The position numbers and the translations under genes were made by a program. Source: Dicyema japonicum (lineage: Eukaryota > Dicyemida > Rhombozoa > Dicyemidae). From it: a DNA stretch of 64,000 bases. The notes beneath the pieces were generated by a model. The model was not told the origin of the DNA. It searched no databases and saw nothing but the letters and a program-made list of their open reading frames with translations. This document shows positions 11,690-23,870 of the stretch, one piece after another. How positions within the stretch are numbered: the first letter of the stretch is position 1; each line of letters starts with the position of its first letter. The stretch covers positions 651,862 to 715,861 of the forward strand of contig RDEW01000001.1 of the NCBI GenBank assembly GCA_011109175.1, in the 5' to 3' direction.

Positions 11690-12265
11690 GAGCATAATGA
11701 TTTTTCCTTTAATTAGCAGAATCACAAACTAAACAGCATTTTGACCCATAATGGAATGTCACTCCCTTCCACTAACAATTTCAAATTACTGGGGATCATA
11801 TCAGCAAGCATGTCAGCAATGTCATCATTTTTTTCCAACAAAAACTAAACCTATAAAATCACTTTTTGGATACCATAAAGGGTGTTTCCACTCAACCTTA
11901 AGTTACCTTTATACGCAATACAATTAGCTACGGCTGTACGGCCACGTATCTTTTTATCTCGGTGATCCTTGGTTATAATTAATATGGATTCATCGATGGA
12001 CTTTTGTTGCTGAAATAACCTCTTTCGTGCAAATAAAAAATTAATAAATGTTTACTAAACTTTTATAGACCATAAAAGGTGTTTCCACTCAACCTTAAGT
12101 TACCTTTATACGCAATACAATTAGCTACGGCTGTACGGCCACGTATCTTTTTATCTTGGTGATCCTTGGTTATAATTAATATGGATTCATCGATGGACTT
12201 TTGTTGCTGAAATAACCTCTTTCGTGCAAATAAAAAATTAATAAATGTTTACTAAACTTTTATAG
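11690..12265 (+). mobile_element. LINE-B thumb fragment with a 197-bp direct duplication
   Basis: 11700-11960 reads as scattered LINE-B RT C-terminal pieces (NGMSLPSTNNFKLLGIISAS, then LSYLYTQYN), matching the NKPKILGVTFD and LLYKQFI segments of better copies. 11872-12068 is repeated at 12069-12265 with about three differences, similar to other probable assembly duplications here. Confidence 0.4.
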
Positions 12266-12749
12266 ACCAAGACTGGATGAGGATGACCGAACATACATAG
12301 CGAAATTGAACTACATGTTAACTTTCCTGAATGTGCAAAAGTACCCCCAAGTAGATTCCCTGTCTCAAATTATTTTCTATTAATCTGGAGGCAATGGAAT
12401 GTAAAAATGTTTTGATCTAGTAATGGTATACCAGATCAGCGTGAATTAATCGATAATCTAATTTGACACTTCGCATCATCACTTACACCAAGGAGGCAGG
12501 TTATTATTATTAACCCAAAAATCACCATGATATTATCTAATTATAAGGGAAGCCCACCCAAGTCCCTCTGAATAGCGACTTCATCGTTTCCTGACGTTTC
12601 TCTCGGAAACCAAGCATTTTCTATATATACAATTTTGGGAATTTTGGGCGATCTTCCAGGGTGGAAGAACAGGGTAGCAAAAATACTCACGAGAAATTTG
12701 AAAATTTTAATTCAAATCATTTTATTTAAAATAATGAAAATTAGGCAAT

Positions 12750-13260
12750 AATTAGGACGACAGAATGGCGAAGGCTTTACCTCTGATAATCGCCATTTCG
12801 AGCCTCTGCCTCAACCAGAGTCCCCCCGTGGCTCGCACCTTTTTGAAGCGAGTTTGCTTCCAATACTGTGGAGAAAGGTGTCCGTCTTCGCGCCTACAGT
12901 TCCAGTTGTCTCCACAGCAATGTGGGAGAAATGGTAATGGTCTCCGAGGGATTCGTACTTATGGATCTTTTTGAGCTCCGCCTGATCAGCTGCGTCTCCA
13001 GGAGAGTGCATTGCTGTCAGCAATATGGCTCCTAAGAAGGTGTGCGTCTCCAACAAGAGAGTGGATGCAAGCCTTTCGTATCAACGTCCCCGCCGCAACG
13101 GCATTTGTGTCTCTGGCATATGTTTAGTCCTAGGCGCAGTGCCACCCCGATCCTCAGGCTGTTTTCGTCAAGGAGGGTCCCCAGATGTGGGCAAGGTAGG
13201 GCCTCGAACCAGACTCCATTTCCGCGATGTGCGGCCGACTTAATGCTTACTAGTCGGGTT
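12750..13260 (-). mobile_element. element D relic
   Basis: Minus-strand reading gives MHSPGDAADQAELKKIHKYE, then HFSHIAVETTGTVG, then FLHSIGSKL. This follows the AA.QAE..K..KY..L...F.PIA.ETLG..G pattern found downstream of the RPDG/VWD motif in element D proteins. The locus is noticeably more GC-rich than its surroundings. Frameshifts separate it from upstream pieces near 13100-13250. Confidence 0.6.
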
Positions 13261-13309
13261 CATGAGAAAAGTTGTTTCTCCCATTCGAGATTCCTCTTCA
13301 AATTTTACT

Positions 13310-13470
13310 GAAAGGTGATTGTCATCGATACAGGAAAGCCGTGGGTACTCTGAAAGAACATAAGAAAAACTTCTCGATCTTTTTGAGGTGTACATGGATC
13401 ACTTAATTAGTTGGTTTACACCTTCTTTCTTGGTGTTCCCTTCTCGGAGTTATTAAATAATAATAATAAT
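13310..13470 (+). mobile_element. LINE-B 3' end
   Basis: Closely matches the last 160 bp of the intact LINE-B at 49.9-51.1 kb: the frame RKAVGTLKEHKKN, then GGATCACTTAATTAGTTGG, TTCTTGGTGTTCCC, a CGGAGTTATT hairpin arm and an (ATA)n tail. It is a 5'-truncated insertion. Confidence 0.85.
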
Positions 13471-14509
13471 TAAATCGGAAAACTCAATCTTGTCAGGGCC
13501 AAATACTCCAGACGTCTTAACATAAATAGACTGATAGAAGAATTTATGCGTCAGTTTTTTGCATTCCTAATTAATCGATTTTACTGTTACAGTAGTTAGG
13601 AATGTCCAGCACTAAAATTGAGTGATAATTATTCTTAACATTGGACGGTGTTGCTAAGAATGCTTATGAATCTCACTTGAGAGCTATAGCAAATGACGCA
13701 CCAACTAGAACATGCATTAAATCTGCTGTCCTCAAGAAGACGTTGAGAGCATACTGATGGAGTATAGATATTGAATGCGCACCATCGATGAAGATTTGAT
13801 TAAAGCAACCAATCACCTGGTGGAATTAGAAAATCAGTTCGATGACGTTCCAGGCAACCCAAATGAAGAGGAAACGGAAAGTGTTGTTCCGTTCTGTCTT
13901 GGACTAAAAATGTGTTAGACGATGAGAGTTTCATCATCAATAATCGATTTGGGTTCAACGTTTACGAACCTTACCTGTTGACCTGACCGGAAAAGATTTA
14001 TCCTCCTTTCTACAAAAGAAGCGTTTGGAATTTTATTAAACACATAGCTCTCAAAAATATCATCAAATGTGTTTTGGAGTCACTGAATTCCCATCAAAAC
14101 CTTGGAACTTGACCAAAAAAAATAGGAGATCTTATGGGCTGACCATTTGTTATTTTCGAATGGAGGATCTATCGTTTGGAATGTGATGTCATTACCTTAT
14201 TCACTGCTTCACAATTTCCGTTGACACTCTCCCCAAATGCAGAAAACTGTAAAATACTCAGTTTTGGAAATCATTTCGCTTCGCCTCCGTCAAAACCTAT
14301 GGAGCGGTTAAAAGAAGAAGTAAAAAACTGTCAATAAAACCGGGAATGTGATTGGTTGACTCAGAGATCCCTGTGAACAGAGATGTTTCATGTAACCTGG
14401 AAATAATCGTACGCGGCAACAATCAGTGTTAATTATTTACTAATGTTTTTGTTAATAAAAATAATTTATTTAAATTAATAATTAGTGATTTAATTAAAAT
14501 ATAAATTCC
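13471..14509. other. intergenic, unassigned
   Basis: Contains some coding-like stretches on the plus strand (for example around 13640-13760, AYESHLRAIANDAP) broken by stops. They do not resolve into exons with the short introns seen elsewhere. Probably decayed mobile DNA, not identified. Confidence 0.3.
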
Positions 14510-14840
14510 ATGGTTATGAGTAAAGAAGTAGTGATAGAATATGGTCCTTACAATTCTTGTGGAATTGTGAAATACAAGCATGAAAGACTGGAAGGATTAA
14601 CATGTACTCATTCATTATCTACTTTCAGCTTTATTAAATAACATGAATGTGAAAAATGTAGAATTTAAGAAAATACCACATTTTGACGTTATTAAAATAT
14701 ACATTTATGGACATATGATTTATCATGGAAAGATGCAAAGTCTTCTCTTTGGTAGGATATTTGTTTTACTAATAGGAGGGGATGGAATGCTTGATGAACT
14801 GTGCCAGGGTATTGCTACTACCATTATAGATTCTATGTGA
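14510..14840 (+). CDS. UPF0728 family protein, 93 aa (3 exons)
   Basis: Homologue of the small conserved UPF0728 protein (human C10orf53). The function is not established, and the family is often found with ciliated-cell genes. Exons 14510-14603, 14629-14751, 14776-14840; introns 25 and 24 nt. The joined frame is 282 nt, 93 residues, the same length as I recall for the human protein. Diagnostic motifs: the N-terminal strand VVIEYGPYNSCGIV (family VVLRYGPYSAAGLPV), RLEGL, and LLFGGDGMLDELC (family LEFGGDGKLDPLC), which is formed exactly across the second splice junction. An alternative start lies two codons downstream (14516). Confidence 0.92.
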
Positions 14841-15039
14841 CTAACTATTAAATAATATTTATGATTAACTATTAATAATATTTACTTTTGTAGATTCCAC
14901 CAGAATAGTAGTTCAATCTTATTATAAAGACACAAGAACTTGTAAAGATAGAAAAACCCATTAGTCAAATATAAAATTCAACTTTATAAATATTCTTGAA
15001 TTTATAATTTAATATTAGTTAGAAGCCACGGCTATAACT

Positions 15040-15375
15040 TTGGCTATTCCTCCTCAGAATTGGGAGGGAAATCCATTCATATATCCAACGATTTCGTTTA
15101 AAGCTTTTCGCACTTCATGCAAGCGAGTGAATGCAGTCGAAAACAGTCAATATGGTCACTCAGCACACAGATCTTCATTCCAAGGCGAACAAAGACACCA
15201 ATTCGGATTAATCATCATCGAAATAAACCACAAAACTATATTTGGGATAACATTAATGCCCCACTTTCTAGAGATTTTTCGGATAACATCATACATGAAG
15301 GAGTTGGGTAGAGAATTCCAAGAGTTTATCAAAAAAAGTCCAGAAAGGTACCCAAATAAAAATGGTAATTTTTAA
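15040..15375 (+). CDS. unassigned open frame
   Basis: A 111-codon open frame beginning near IPPQNWEGNPFIYP. A second frame over the same DNA (NHHRNKPQNYIWDNI...) is about equally protein-like, and a possible 30-nt GT-AG intron starts at 15365. Not recognised; it may be a fragment of a multi-exon gene interrupted by the assembly gap at 15597, or chance. Confidence 0.2.
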   Translation: MAIPPQNWEGNPFIYPTISFKAFRTSCKRVNAVENSQYGHSAHRSSFQGEQRHQFGLIIIEINHKTIFGITLMPHFLEIFRITSYMKELGREFQEFIKKSPERYPNKNGNF

Positions 15376-15596
15376 TGCTTTTGAGTCTTTTTAGTATTTC
15401 GATTTACAAACCATGTTTTGCTTTTACAGGGGTTCCTATAAAATATTATTTATTAACTATGGGGGAGAATGGATGCTGACATAAATAAATGGAAAGTTCC
15501 CATAAATAAACGGGATGACAACATTCTCTATTTCTAATGGTCGAGACATGCTTTGGAACGCTGCGTGTGTTGATATATACTCTCTGAAAAAATTGG

Positions 15597-15671
15597 NNNN
15601 NNNNNNNNNNNNNNNNNNNNNNNNNNNNNNNNNNNNNNNNNNNNNNNNNNNNNNNNNNNNNNNNNNNNNNN
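15597..15671. other. assembly gap (75 N)
   Basis: Run of N. Sequence on either side does not resemble the other, so the gap is not flanked by a visible duplication. Confidence 0.99.
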
Positions 15672-15799
15672 TTTGATTTATTAAAGAATCGAAAATCTGT
15701 TGTTTCAAATGACGACTAAGCTCCGCAGGCATGCTGACAATTATTTGAAAATTAATAAATTAAAGATAAAAATTAAATAATAGATTTTTAAATTTTCTA

Positions 15800-15963
15800 T
15801 AGAGAAAGTGCCCCAAAAAGCGGGGTTTTTATTTTGAATTTATTGAACGAAAAATGTGAAAAAAATGTAAAAGATCATTTATAATTATATTTATTTAAAA
15901 AATCGCCCCAAATATAGAGGGTGCCCCAGGGCCGGGGTTTGATTGGGGCGGGGTCCTACTGTA
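15800..15963. repeat. possible DNA-transposon terminal region
   Basis: Two GC-rich blocks in an AT-rich setting: GTGCCCCAAAAAGCGGGG near 15810 and a block ending GGGGCGGGGTCCTACTGTA. Read in reverse, the latter begins CAGTAGGACCCCGCCCC, which looks like a pogo/Tigger-type inverted-repeat end. No transposase or second full end is visible, so this may be a MITE or solo end. Confidence 0.25.
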
Positions 15964-16229
15964 CTAGTTAAAGTTAAGAAGCATGTTTGGATTCTGTATT
16001 TAATTTGTCAATTTAATATTTTCGAAATTAACCAAAAGCTCGACGAACATTCTTCTTTTCGTCTCGTACTATTTTTAACATTGCTATATTTTTCGTTCGT
16101 ATGTTATAACTTTAAAAGATCCGTTCTGATGACACTTAAAGTATTTACAATACCCTGATTTAGCCCATATCGGCCAAAAAGTTAATTTATTTCATGTTCT
16201 GTGATATTTAGAACAGTTTTTTCTAGGAA

Positions 16230-16690
16230 TAAGGATATTATTTCTGTTTGTATTGGTTATGATGAACAGTTAATAACTAAATTATTTATTATTGTTTCAC
16301 AAAAATGTAATGAACTAGTTATTTTATGTTTATCCAGTTAAGTCATGTCCGACCCTTGGAGATCTCATTAACAAGTTTCCTCCATTCTCTCCGATCCGNT
16401 AAGGATAATATTTCTGTTTGTATTGGTTATGATGAACAGTTAATAACTAAATTATTTATTATTGTTTCACAAAAATGTAATGAACTGATTATTTTATGTT
16501 TATCCAGTTAAGTCGTGTCCGACCCTTGGAGATCTCATTAACAAGTTTCCTCCATTCTCTCCGATCCGTCGCAATTTGGAGTAGCCTTGATATAGGCATT
16601 CCCGTGACGTCTTCCACCAATGAATTAGTGGACTACATAAAATTCCTTGTTTCACGGATGTACTTAATAGAATTGTCCTTTCGAAAATGA
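16230..16690 (-). mobile_element. LINE-A-like 3' fragment, duplicated across a single N
   Basis: Minus-strand reading near 16500-16590 gives LQIATDRREWRKLVNEISKG, the LINE C-terminal A-x-DR-x-W-x-x-L pattern. 16230-16398 recurs at 16400-16568, with one N at 16399 between the copies, which points to unmerged contig ends. Confidence 0.55.
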
Positions 16691-17599
16691 CTAATATAGT
16701 GATCAGAGTATAATGTGATTAATATTATATATTCTTTATTACAAATTAAGATAATTGAGATTTAATCACTTTGTGCTGAGGAATGTACATGGAGGAGGAC
16801 AATGATCTTGTGTCTTTATGACTTTCCCTCGCCTGTGAGTTGATATCCTTTCATAATAGATCGTCCGATAATGAGTACGCAAAACACAAATTCAAACCCC
16901 ACGTAGACATATACGAGGAAATCAAAACAGATAAAACAATCTCATGTTTCTCAAATAGAAAATGATGTATTGTCAAAGAAAAGTGACAAAAATATGATTT
17001 TACGGAAGAAATTGCTTGAACTATAAAATAAAAGGTTTCTTTTTAATCGGACTTAAGGGAGGAGATCCGGGAAAATATAAACCTCTAATAAAGAGCAAGA
17101 GTCCAAAATACAATCATTTACTTATTATCAGTTAGTTGAAGAGGCCCAGCAAATTTAGAGGTCAAAATAATAGTTGAATTCCTTGATGTGATCGATCCAT
17201 TAGAGGACTATGTGAATTCTTTTCATAGGTTCGTCATTTTAGTAATTATACTGAGTTTATTCCGTCTATAATGCCAATAATTTCACTCTTGAAAATTTTA
17301 GTGATGTTTAAATAGCCGGAAAACCTGTTTATTCCGACAGTTGTTTTCTGACGGAATCGGTTGGCGGCTGAAGCTGTGTTTGTCTTAACCTCAGAATGGA
17401 ACTGAAGAAGTAAAAAAAGAAGTTTTTTATCTCATTAAGGTGTGGATCAAAATGCATTTGATTGTAGTGAAGACCAAAAAATATATCTAGGCTCCTGATG
17501 CCTGCTGGACATATCATGAGTTCTGTTGCTTCAATTGTTTGGAGAGTGAAGGATTCATATTAAACAACATTATCACCAATTAATGAGTGTTCGACCAAC

Positions 17600-17790
17600 C
17601 AAAAATTATTATTATTAATAGCAATGTCCGCGGAACCAGAAAAGGCACTTTTGCCATGCATCTCTGGATACGCGCTGTAAGTTGTTTCCATACTCCCCTG
17701 TTTCTCCCAACAACCCTCAGATCATCCAGATCTTCTCCTGTTTTCAGTTTTCTTTTTATGTAAGTGTTTTTAGCTTTCTTCCTATGCAAG
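17600..17790 (-). mobile_element. LINE-A 3' end
   Basis: Minus-strand frame KTGEDLDDLR...NRGVWKQLTARI equals the extreme C-terminus of LINE-A. It is followed by a tail GGTTCCGCGGACATTGCTATTAATAATAATAAT with the conserved stem-loop and TAA repeats. 5'-truncated copy. Confidence 0.75.
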
Positions 17791-18317
17791 TGACAAAAAA
17801 TACAATATCTTAAAAAAGTAGAGGAATGGTTATTTAAAGCCATATTCTCAGATCTGAAGGGGATCATCTATTTTGATGAATTTATTTGTGATGTTAGAAT
17901 GATAGTGATTCCTTGAAGATAATCAACACAACTAATTGTGATGCTAATGATATTTGTACAACTGACACGTTGGATCAGTTAACATTAATGATAGTGATGA
18001 TTTCCATTCTATGGTTTCTTCTAAAACTAATTAGTTTCAACGAACAACTCTCTTTGTTGCAACTTTCTATTTGATTCTTTAAAATTATTGTCTAACAGGA
18101 AGACTTGAAAATAAAATAAGATTTTTTGGTAAAAGATTGTAAAAATATGTTAATGACGATTAAGGGTCTTTAGAATCACGTGTTTCTGCTGCAGAAGCAT
18201 TGGGATTAGAGACATACTCCTTCAAAATATTAGTCAAAGATTCATGAAGGGCATAACATTTTTAAAACATTATACAATTTACCAACTCCCAAAGTTTTCG
18301 AAATTGAAAGCCTCCGA

Positions 18318-18539
18318 TGACATTTGTTATCATGATGCGGATTCCATTATTGACTGGTTCTCTCCAATTATTTGAAAAAATACTCCTTTCGCGAGCACAA
18401 CCATCCACGTACTACCCAAAGTGGCAATAATTTGTTATCATGATGCGGATTCCATTATTGACTGGTTCTCTCCAATTATTTGAAAAAATACTCCTTTCGC
18501 GAGCACAACCATCCACGTACTACCCAAAGTGGCAATAAT
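18318..18539. repeat. 110-bp direct tandem duplication
   Basis: 18318-18428 and 18429-18539 are essentially identical. No coding potential recognised. Likely the same class of assembly duplication as elsewhere. Confidence 0.7.
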
Positions 18540-18892
18540 TTTCACTTATAATGTCTACACAATTTCTATCTATGATTAAACTCAAAGTGATGTCTTCTGT
18601 AGCGGCACCGGACTTCATAAGTTGACATTTTTTCATTTTTATATATAGACACCTTTATTTCTTACCTGATTCTAATAAGGTCGTTAACGTCCCTCTTATT
18701 TGCCAAATGACGTTATAGCATAAACCGCACCAATTCCTTCTTTATAATCTGATATTTTTGTGCCACTTTAGAGATAGGTGGATCATTTGTCTCACTCTAT
18801 TATAACGAGAAAAGATTAAGAGCAAATGTGAATAAAAGAAACTTTCGACGAAATATCTAGTGAAGATAATTTTATTTATTTTTTTATTTATT

Positions 18893-19345
18893 AACCCCAG
18901 GCTTACAATATTTGATAAGCCCAGCGCAAAAAGGTTCAACTAATAATACAATGAAGGAACTCAAAGGAGAACATCAGCTTGTGCTCACCAAATCAATCCT
19001 CCAATAGTCCATTATAGACTTCTTCTTCTGAAGAGAGGTGGAAGTACGTCCACCCTCTTCCATTTTTGTTGCACGTCCTACCGTCGCGGGCATAACTTAA
19101 TTCTATAACGGGAGAGTTTTCATAATGTAATATCTTTATCAGTGGATTCGAACAGGGAGAAAGGTTGGAAGATCCCATTCAACAACTGTGTCGTGCAGAA
19201 AGACTCGTCGCCTCACGGATGGAATCTGTTTTACGAGAATTGACCCCGTTGAAAATTCCATCTTTCGAATTCAAACCCACGATAGTCCGTCATCAGATGT
19301 CACCAGACGTCAGCCAGAAGGCCACTGAGTAGAATCGAGCTCGAG
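18893..19345 (-). mobile_element. SINE-2, full-length-like copy
   Basis: Minus strand. A B-box-like GGGTTTGAATTCGAAAG head, then TTCTGCACGACACAG, ATTATGAAAACTC, GCGACGGTAGGACGTG, GATTGATTTGGTGAGCACAAG, and a tail GCTGGGCTTAT...GTAAGCCTGGGGTTAATAAA. Collinear with the plus-strand copy at 55.3-55.8 kb over about 450 bp. The head suggests a tRNA origin, though the A box is weak. Confidence 0.8.
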
Positions 19346-19969
19346 ACCATTTTTATGTAGTGATAATTCAATTAAAAAATAAATTATTTAATTTTTACCA
19401 GATTTGTCTAAAGCAGTTTCTACGAGAACCATCAGTGATAATAAAATAATAATCAGATCGGAATTAAAAAATGCACTCCGATAGAATTTCTCTGCAGAAA
19501 TAAAAGAAGAGACTTCAGAAACGCTGCTGGTTCATTGGAGCATTCGATGAGAATTTGAGAAATGTTGGAGGCTGTGATCACTTAATCTAGCAAGTTAATT
19601 TTTTCTTGGTGGTCTTGGGATTTTAAAATAAAAAAAATAAAATAAAATAATACACCGGCCCCCTCCTCCAACATACCAATCCTTTCTTCCAAGAAACATC
19701 CGGATAAACCTGGTTCGTCTAGATGTGGGAGCCACTCCTTCTCAACCGACTTAAGATGTCCTTTATCCTTTTTGCAACCTCTAAGAGTTAAAATTACCTA
19801 TTTGAATGTCATGAATTAGAACAATGTTCGTGTACAATGCCAGGACTGACCAATCTATGGGAGCAAACGGCATTTGCTTTGTCCTTTTAATTCCTGCGGG
19901 CCTTTTACAAGTTAGTGAGGTCGGGGTTATTCATATAACTAATAAAGTTTATTATAAATTTTGTATTGT

Positions 19970-20165
19970 CTCTGTCACACTGTTTACCACTTACAAAAGA
20001 CAGCTTTCTATAGAACCAAAAATCTTTATGAAGAACGAGGCTATTCCTATTAACAAAAAACAGAAAAATTTGTTTACCACTTACAAAAGACAGCTTTGTA
20101 TAGAACCAAAAATCTTTATGAAGAACGAGGCTATTCCTATTAACAAAAAACAGAAAAATTTTTAA
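19970..20165 (+). mobile_element. LINE-B RT fragment, tandemly duplicated
   Basis: Encodes LFTTYKRQLCIEPKIFMKNE twice in one frame (19980-20070, 20071-20161). The segment matches the RT region at 28.9-29.0 kb on the minus strand. Flanks are not LINE-B. Confidence 0.6.
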
Positions 20166-20199
20166 ATGTGACTACAGCAATCCCCCCATTCAAAGGAAA

Positions 20200-21760
20200 G
20201 CCTAGACCCTTAAAAGAACCAATTACAATTTGAAAGTAAAAACAGCATGTCAAAAACTAAAAAATAACAGAAACCCCGAACCAGATACGATAAACCCAGA
20301 ATTACTGAAATACGACCCTGACCCCCTTTTTGAAAAAAATCGCTACACTACTAAATGAAATGTTTTCAACTAACTTAACTTTACATCCTGGTAACGGGAT
20401 TACAAATACAAAAACCAAATAAACCCAAAGGACCGGTTGAAAACTTACGACCTATTATATTATCAAATTCTCTACGGAAAGTGTTAGCTAACATTGTATT
20501 GGAACGAATAAAAGGACCCGCCTATGACTACCTACCCGAAAGTCAAAATGGGATCAGAGAAGGAAGATCAACAGCTGATGCAGTCTGGAGTCACAGATAG
20601 AGATGTGCAACACATCAAAGATATTGCAATGCCACCCACATTCTGGGAATAGATCTATCAAAAGCCTTTGATTCGGTAAACAGGAACAAATTGATGACAG
20701 TGCTGGAAGGATTTATTGACGAATCCAAATCTTTCTATTTAACACAGAGCTCTTTGTGAGAGTTGGAAAAACCTACTCAAGAAAATTTGAAACAAACACA
20801 GGCACTCCTCAAGGAGACTCCTTCTCTCCGCTACTATTCACAATATACTTGGAGGCCGCTATGAGGGAACTGAGACCATTATACCAAGGAAAAATAGAAG
20901 AAGTGATTTATGCTGATGATGTCGACCTAATCTCTGAAGACAAAGAACTCCTGGAACATGTACTAGAAAAAACACCAGATATAGTTGGGAAATGGTTTCT
21001 CACCGTGAACAGGGAGAAAACAGAACGGATAGAAATAAGACGAAAGAATAACTCACTCGAAGAGAAATGGAAACACATAAAGAAACTTGGATCTTTATTC
21101 TTAGATAGTAAAGATATCAAACGGAGAAAAACCATGGCAAACGCGGCACTACACAGGCTGAAAAATCTTTGGCTAAAACGGAAAGGGTATAACATAAAAC
21201 AAAGGATTATGTTATACGACACCTTCATCAAACCAATCCTACTATACAACTCTGGGACCTGGGCCACCTCTAAAGAGGAATTGGAGAAGCTAGACTCATT
21301 TCACAGGAATCATCTAAGAAACATAACTGGAATGTCCTGGCAATCCAAAATCTCGCGGAATGGACTGTACAATAAGTGTGACTGTATGCCATTAAGCCAC
21401 GAGATCATTAGCTCTTGTTGGAGACTTTTTGGGCACGTCCTGAGGTTTGATCCGATATCCCCTCCGAATATCGCAATGGAAGATTACTACTCCTCCAATT
21501 TAAAACGCTTTCGTGGAAGACCGAGAACTACCCTCCCGGTCGTTCTACAAAACGATCTGAAAGTCGTGAAGAAAACATTGGCATCTGGTGACGATCTGGA
21601 CTCACTGAGGGACCTAGCAAAGAACAGAAGAGCTTGGAGCAACCTAACTAATTCTCTTATATTTTTTGCTGCACATGCGGCTCGTGAAAGTGCTAATAAT
21701 AACCATTCGGTTGTCATAAAGATAACACTACCATAAATCTCTTCAAAGTAACACATCTGA
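20200..21760 (+). mobile_element. LINE-A, RT half, nearly intact
   Basis: The best plus-strand LINE-A. From about 20400 the fingers are readable in shifting frames (KPKGPVENLRPIILSNSLRK, REGRSTADAVWSH, GIDLSKAFDSV). From 20756 one 326-codon frame covers NTGTPQGDSFSPLLFTIYLE, the catalytic YADDVDLIS, KWFLTVNREKTE, GSLFLDSKDI, NSGTWA, CWRLFGHVLRF, FRGRPRTTLPVVLQNDL and the C-terminal DLAKNRRAWSNLT. The 3' UTR is GCACATGCGGCTCGTGAAAGTGCTAATAATAA. No endonuclease is present, so it is 5'-truncated near 20.2 kb. Frameshifts before 20756 imply an inactive copy. Confidence 0.9.
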
Positions 21761-22312
21761 TTAGATCAAGGAATACCGTTAAGACTTTGAGAATGTTGGG
21801 TTCTCGGTGTCTGGCATTCCTTCCTCAGTCCCCATGTTTTAATTGACTTCTTTAAATAAGAAATTTATAGTCTTCTGAATATCTCGTATTCTTCTCTTTA
21901 GAAATTCTCGATCCATACAATCCTGATACCGTCTTAGTTCAACCTGAAAATTTCATTTTGAAATCTCCAGTTTATTATGGGTTCGAGAAAGCAGGTTTAG
22001 TAAAATAATGTAGATACTCATCCATAGCATCCACATGTTTGCTCTAACATAGTCCGCATCACGTGGCAAAAACATAGACGTCGATAAAGAAAAAAGTTGA
22101 TGCGTCATGAAAGTTCAGTAATGACTCCAATTGACATTATTAGTATCTTTTAAAAATATCTATTGGTTTTAGAAACACAGAATTGGGATTTATTGGGACA
22201 GGGGCGTACTGCAAAATTTTATTATTATTATTAAAATAGACAAACAAATCAATTATAATTATTTTTAAATATTTATAAAAATTATTATAAATTAAATAAA
22301 AATTCAACACTG

Positions 22313-23041
22313 ATGCGGTGTGGTCAATTTAGTAAATAATCTAGTTCTCTCTTATTACATAATTTTATCCCAAAATGTGATTACTTGCGTTACTATAATG
22401 ACACAAATCACATAGAAAACCGTGGAACATATATAAAAATCCTCAACAATTCGGAAAGTGGATACATTTTTGTCGATGCCATTTCCAAATATGGGTTTCG
22501 TCTCTCATCCGGTATCCACGTTTGTGGCCCATGTATTCTATTCCCCAAGGACGTCTTCCACTGGAATGTACTGTCCTTTTTGACTTCCCAAGGTTTCCTC
22601 CATCGAGGACATTGCTCAAGATAAAATCAGCTTCCTGAGACACCTCCATCCGCCATTAGGTCCACAATTCCCTGATTCCCTAGATTTCCTTATCCTCGGA
22701 ATAACTGTAAAGGACAATGATTATCTAAAACTGTCCACGTGGGTGACAAGTAATGGGATAAAACACGAAATAATGTCACCTGTTAGCAGTTGTTTTATTG
22801 TAGGAAAATGCAGTGAGTGCCTTCAACTTTATGAATTCAGAGAGGAGATCTGTTGCCTGTGCTGTTATTCCTCCTGAAACTGAGGATTTGGTGGCTGAGG
22901 ATGTACGTGTTATTTCTCAACTTTATGAATTCAGAGAGGAGATCTGTTGCCTGTGCTGTTATTCCTCCTGAAACTGAGGATTTGGTGGCTGAGGATGTAC
23001 GTGTTATTTCCAATATTAAAAAGAATAGGAACTTAATTTAA
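22313..23041 (+). CDS. NDUFAF3: complex I assembly factor NDUFAF3 (4 exons; 3' end duplicated)
   Basis: Mth938-like mitochondrial protein that helps assemble NADH dehydrogenase. Conserved blocks: KYGFRLSSGIHVCGPCILFP (family SRGFTINGNRVLGPCALLP), FHWNV, DFLILGITVKDN, TSNGIKHEIMSP, ENAVSAFNFMNSERRSVACA, VIPPETEDL. Exons 22345-22567, 22593-22781 and 22804 onward, introns 25 and 22 nt. A first exon of only five coding bases (22313-22317, ATGCG) with a 27-nt intron gives a plausible presequence MRSLLLHNFIPKCDYLRYY; this is tentative. The last exon is broken as assembled: 22827-22918 recurs at 22919-23010 and shifts frame to an early stop. If one copy is dropped the protein would end in VISNIKKNRNLI. 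Confidence 0.85.
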
Positions 23042-23149
23042 TTTTTAAATTTATTTAATGTTTGTTTTTAGTTATGTTGTGTAATAATCAAATAATAGAG
23101 CCGCGTGGCGCTATGTGGTACTATGGAGAAACTCGTACTCTGGAAAATT

Positions 23150-23870
23150 AAACCCCATTTGCCCGACTGCCACTTTTTAGCCAATTTTCTCTCCGGAAGT
23201 AGAGGACGTGTCTGTATAGACCACGCAAGATCGAGGTCCCGTCTCCTAAATAAATGGCGTCCCTCGAGGATCGCCCCTCTTTCCAGCGTTGTTCAACTTA
23301 TTCCTCAACGATTTACCCTGCCCTGGAGGACCAGATTCGATGCTTCTCACTTATGCTGACGACCTAATCACCGCTAGCAGAAACAAATACGTGGGTACAG
23401 CAAAATCAGAGCTTCAGTCACATATAGACGACCTGGGAGTCTGGTTGAAGTTGAATCGTCTTTCCATATCCAGGGACAAATCAACGTATACAATCTTCAC
23501 CACGGACAGAAAAGAAAAACATACAATGGATTTGAACATTTATGAAGACTCCTTACCACTATAGATTCGTCCAACTATCCTGGGAGTGACATTTGACCTT
23601 TTGATGACATTTTCTCAACATGTGAAGAACGTTATGACAAAAGGTCTCAGGAAACTTAATATAACCAAACCGCTCTTAAAGTCCAGGCCGTCACAGGAAT
23701 GCGCCCTCGTCGTGTTCAATCAACTCCTAAAACCGACGATTGAGTATGCTTGTGCCTCATGGGCCTATGGAGCTTCGATATCAAATTCACTCAAGATCAA
23801 TACCCTAATTGGCAAACTAGCACGTCTAACGAATCTACCCCCGATCTTTTCTACCACTGGTAAATGTAGA
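23150..23870 (+). mobile_element. LINE-B RT fragment, recent
   Basis: About 95 percent identical by eye to 50120-50790. It covers ANFLSG, the palm entry, LTYADDLITASRNK, TIFTTDRKEKHT, KPLLKSRPSQECA, IEYACASWAYGAS and LARLTNLPP. It has frame disruptions near 23250 and a premature TAG after DSLPL (23563). Both ends are cut, the 3' end at about 23850. Confidence 0.9.

Noticed and set aside
12765-13311. Several overlapping plus-strand frames in the GC-rich 12.8-13.3 kb patch
   Set aside because: The minus strand encodes the element D domain; the plus frames are shadows.
20908-21267. Long minus-strand frame inside LINE-A
   Set aside because: Shadow of the RT frame on the plus strand; low-complexity Ser/Phe content.
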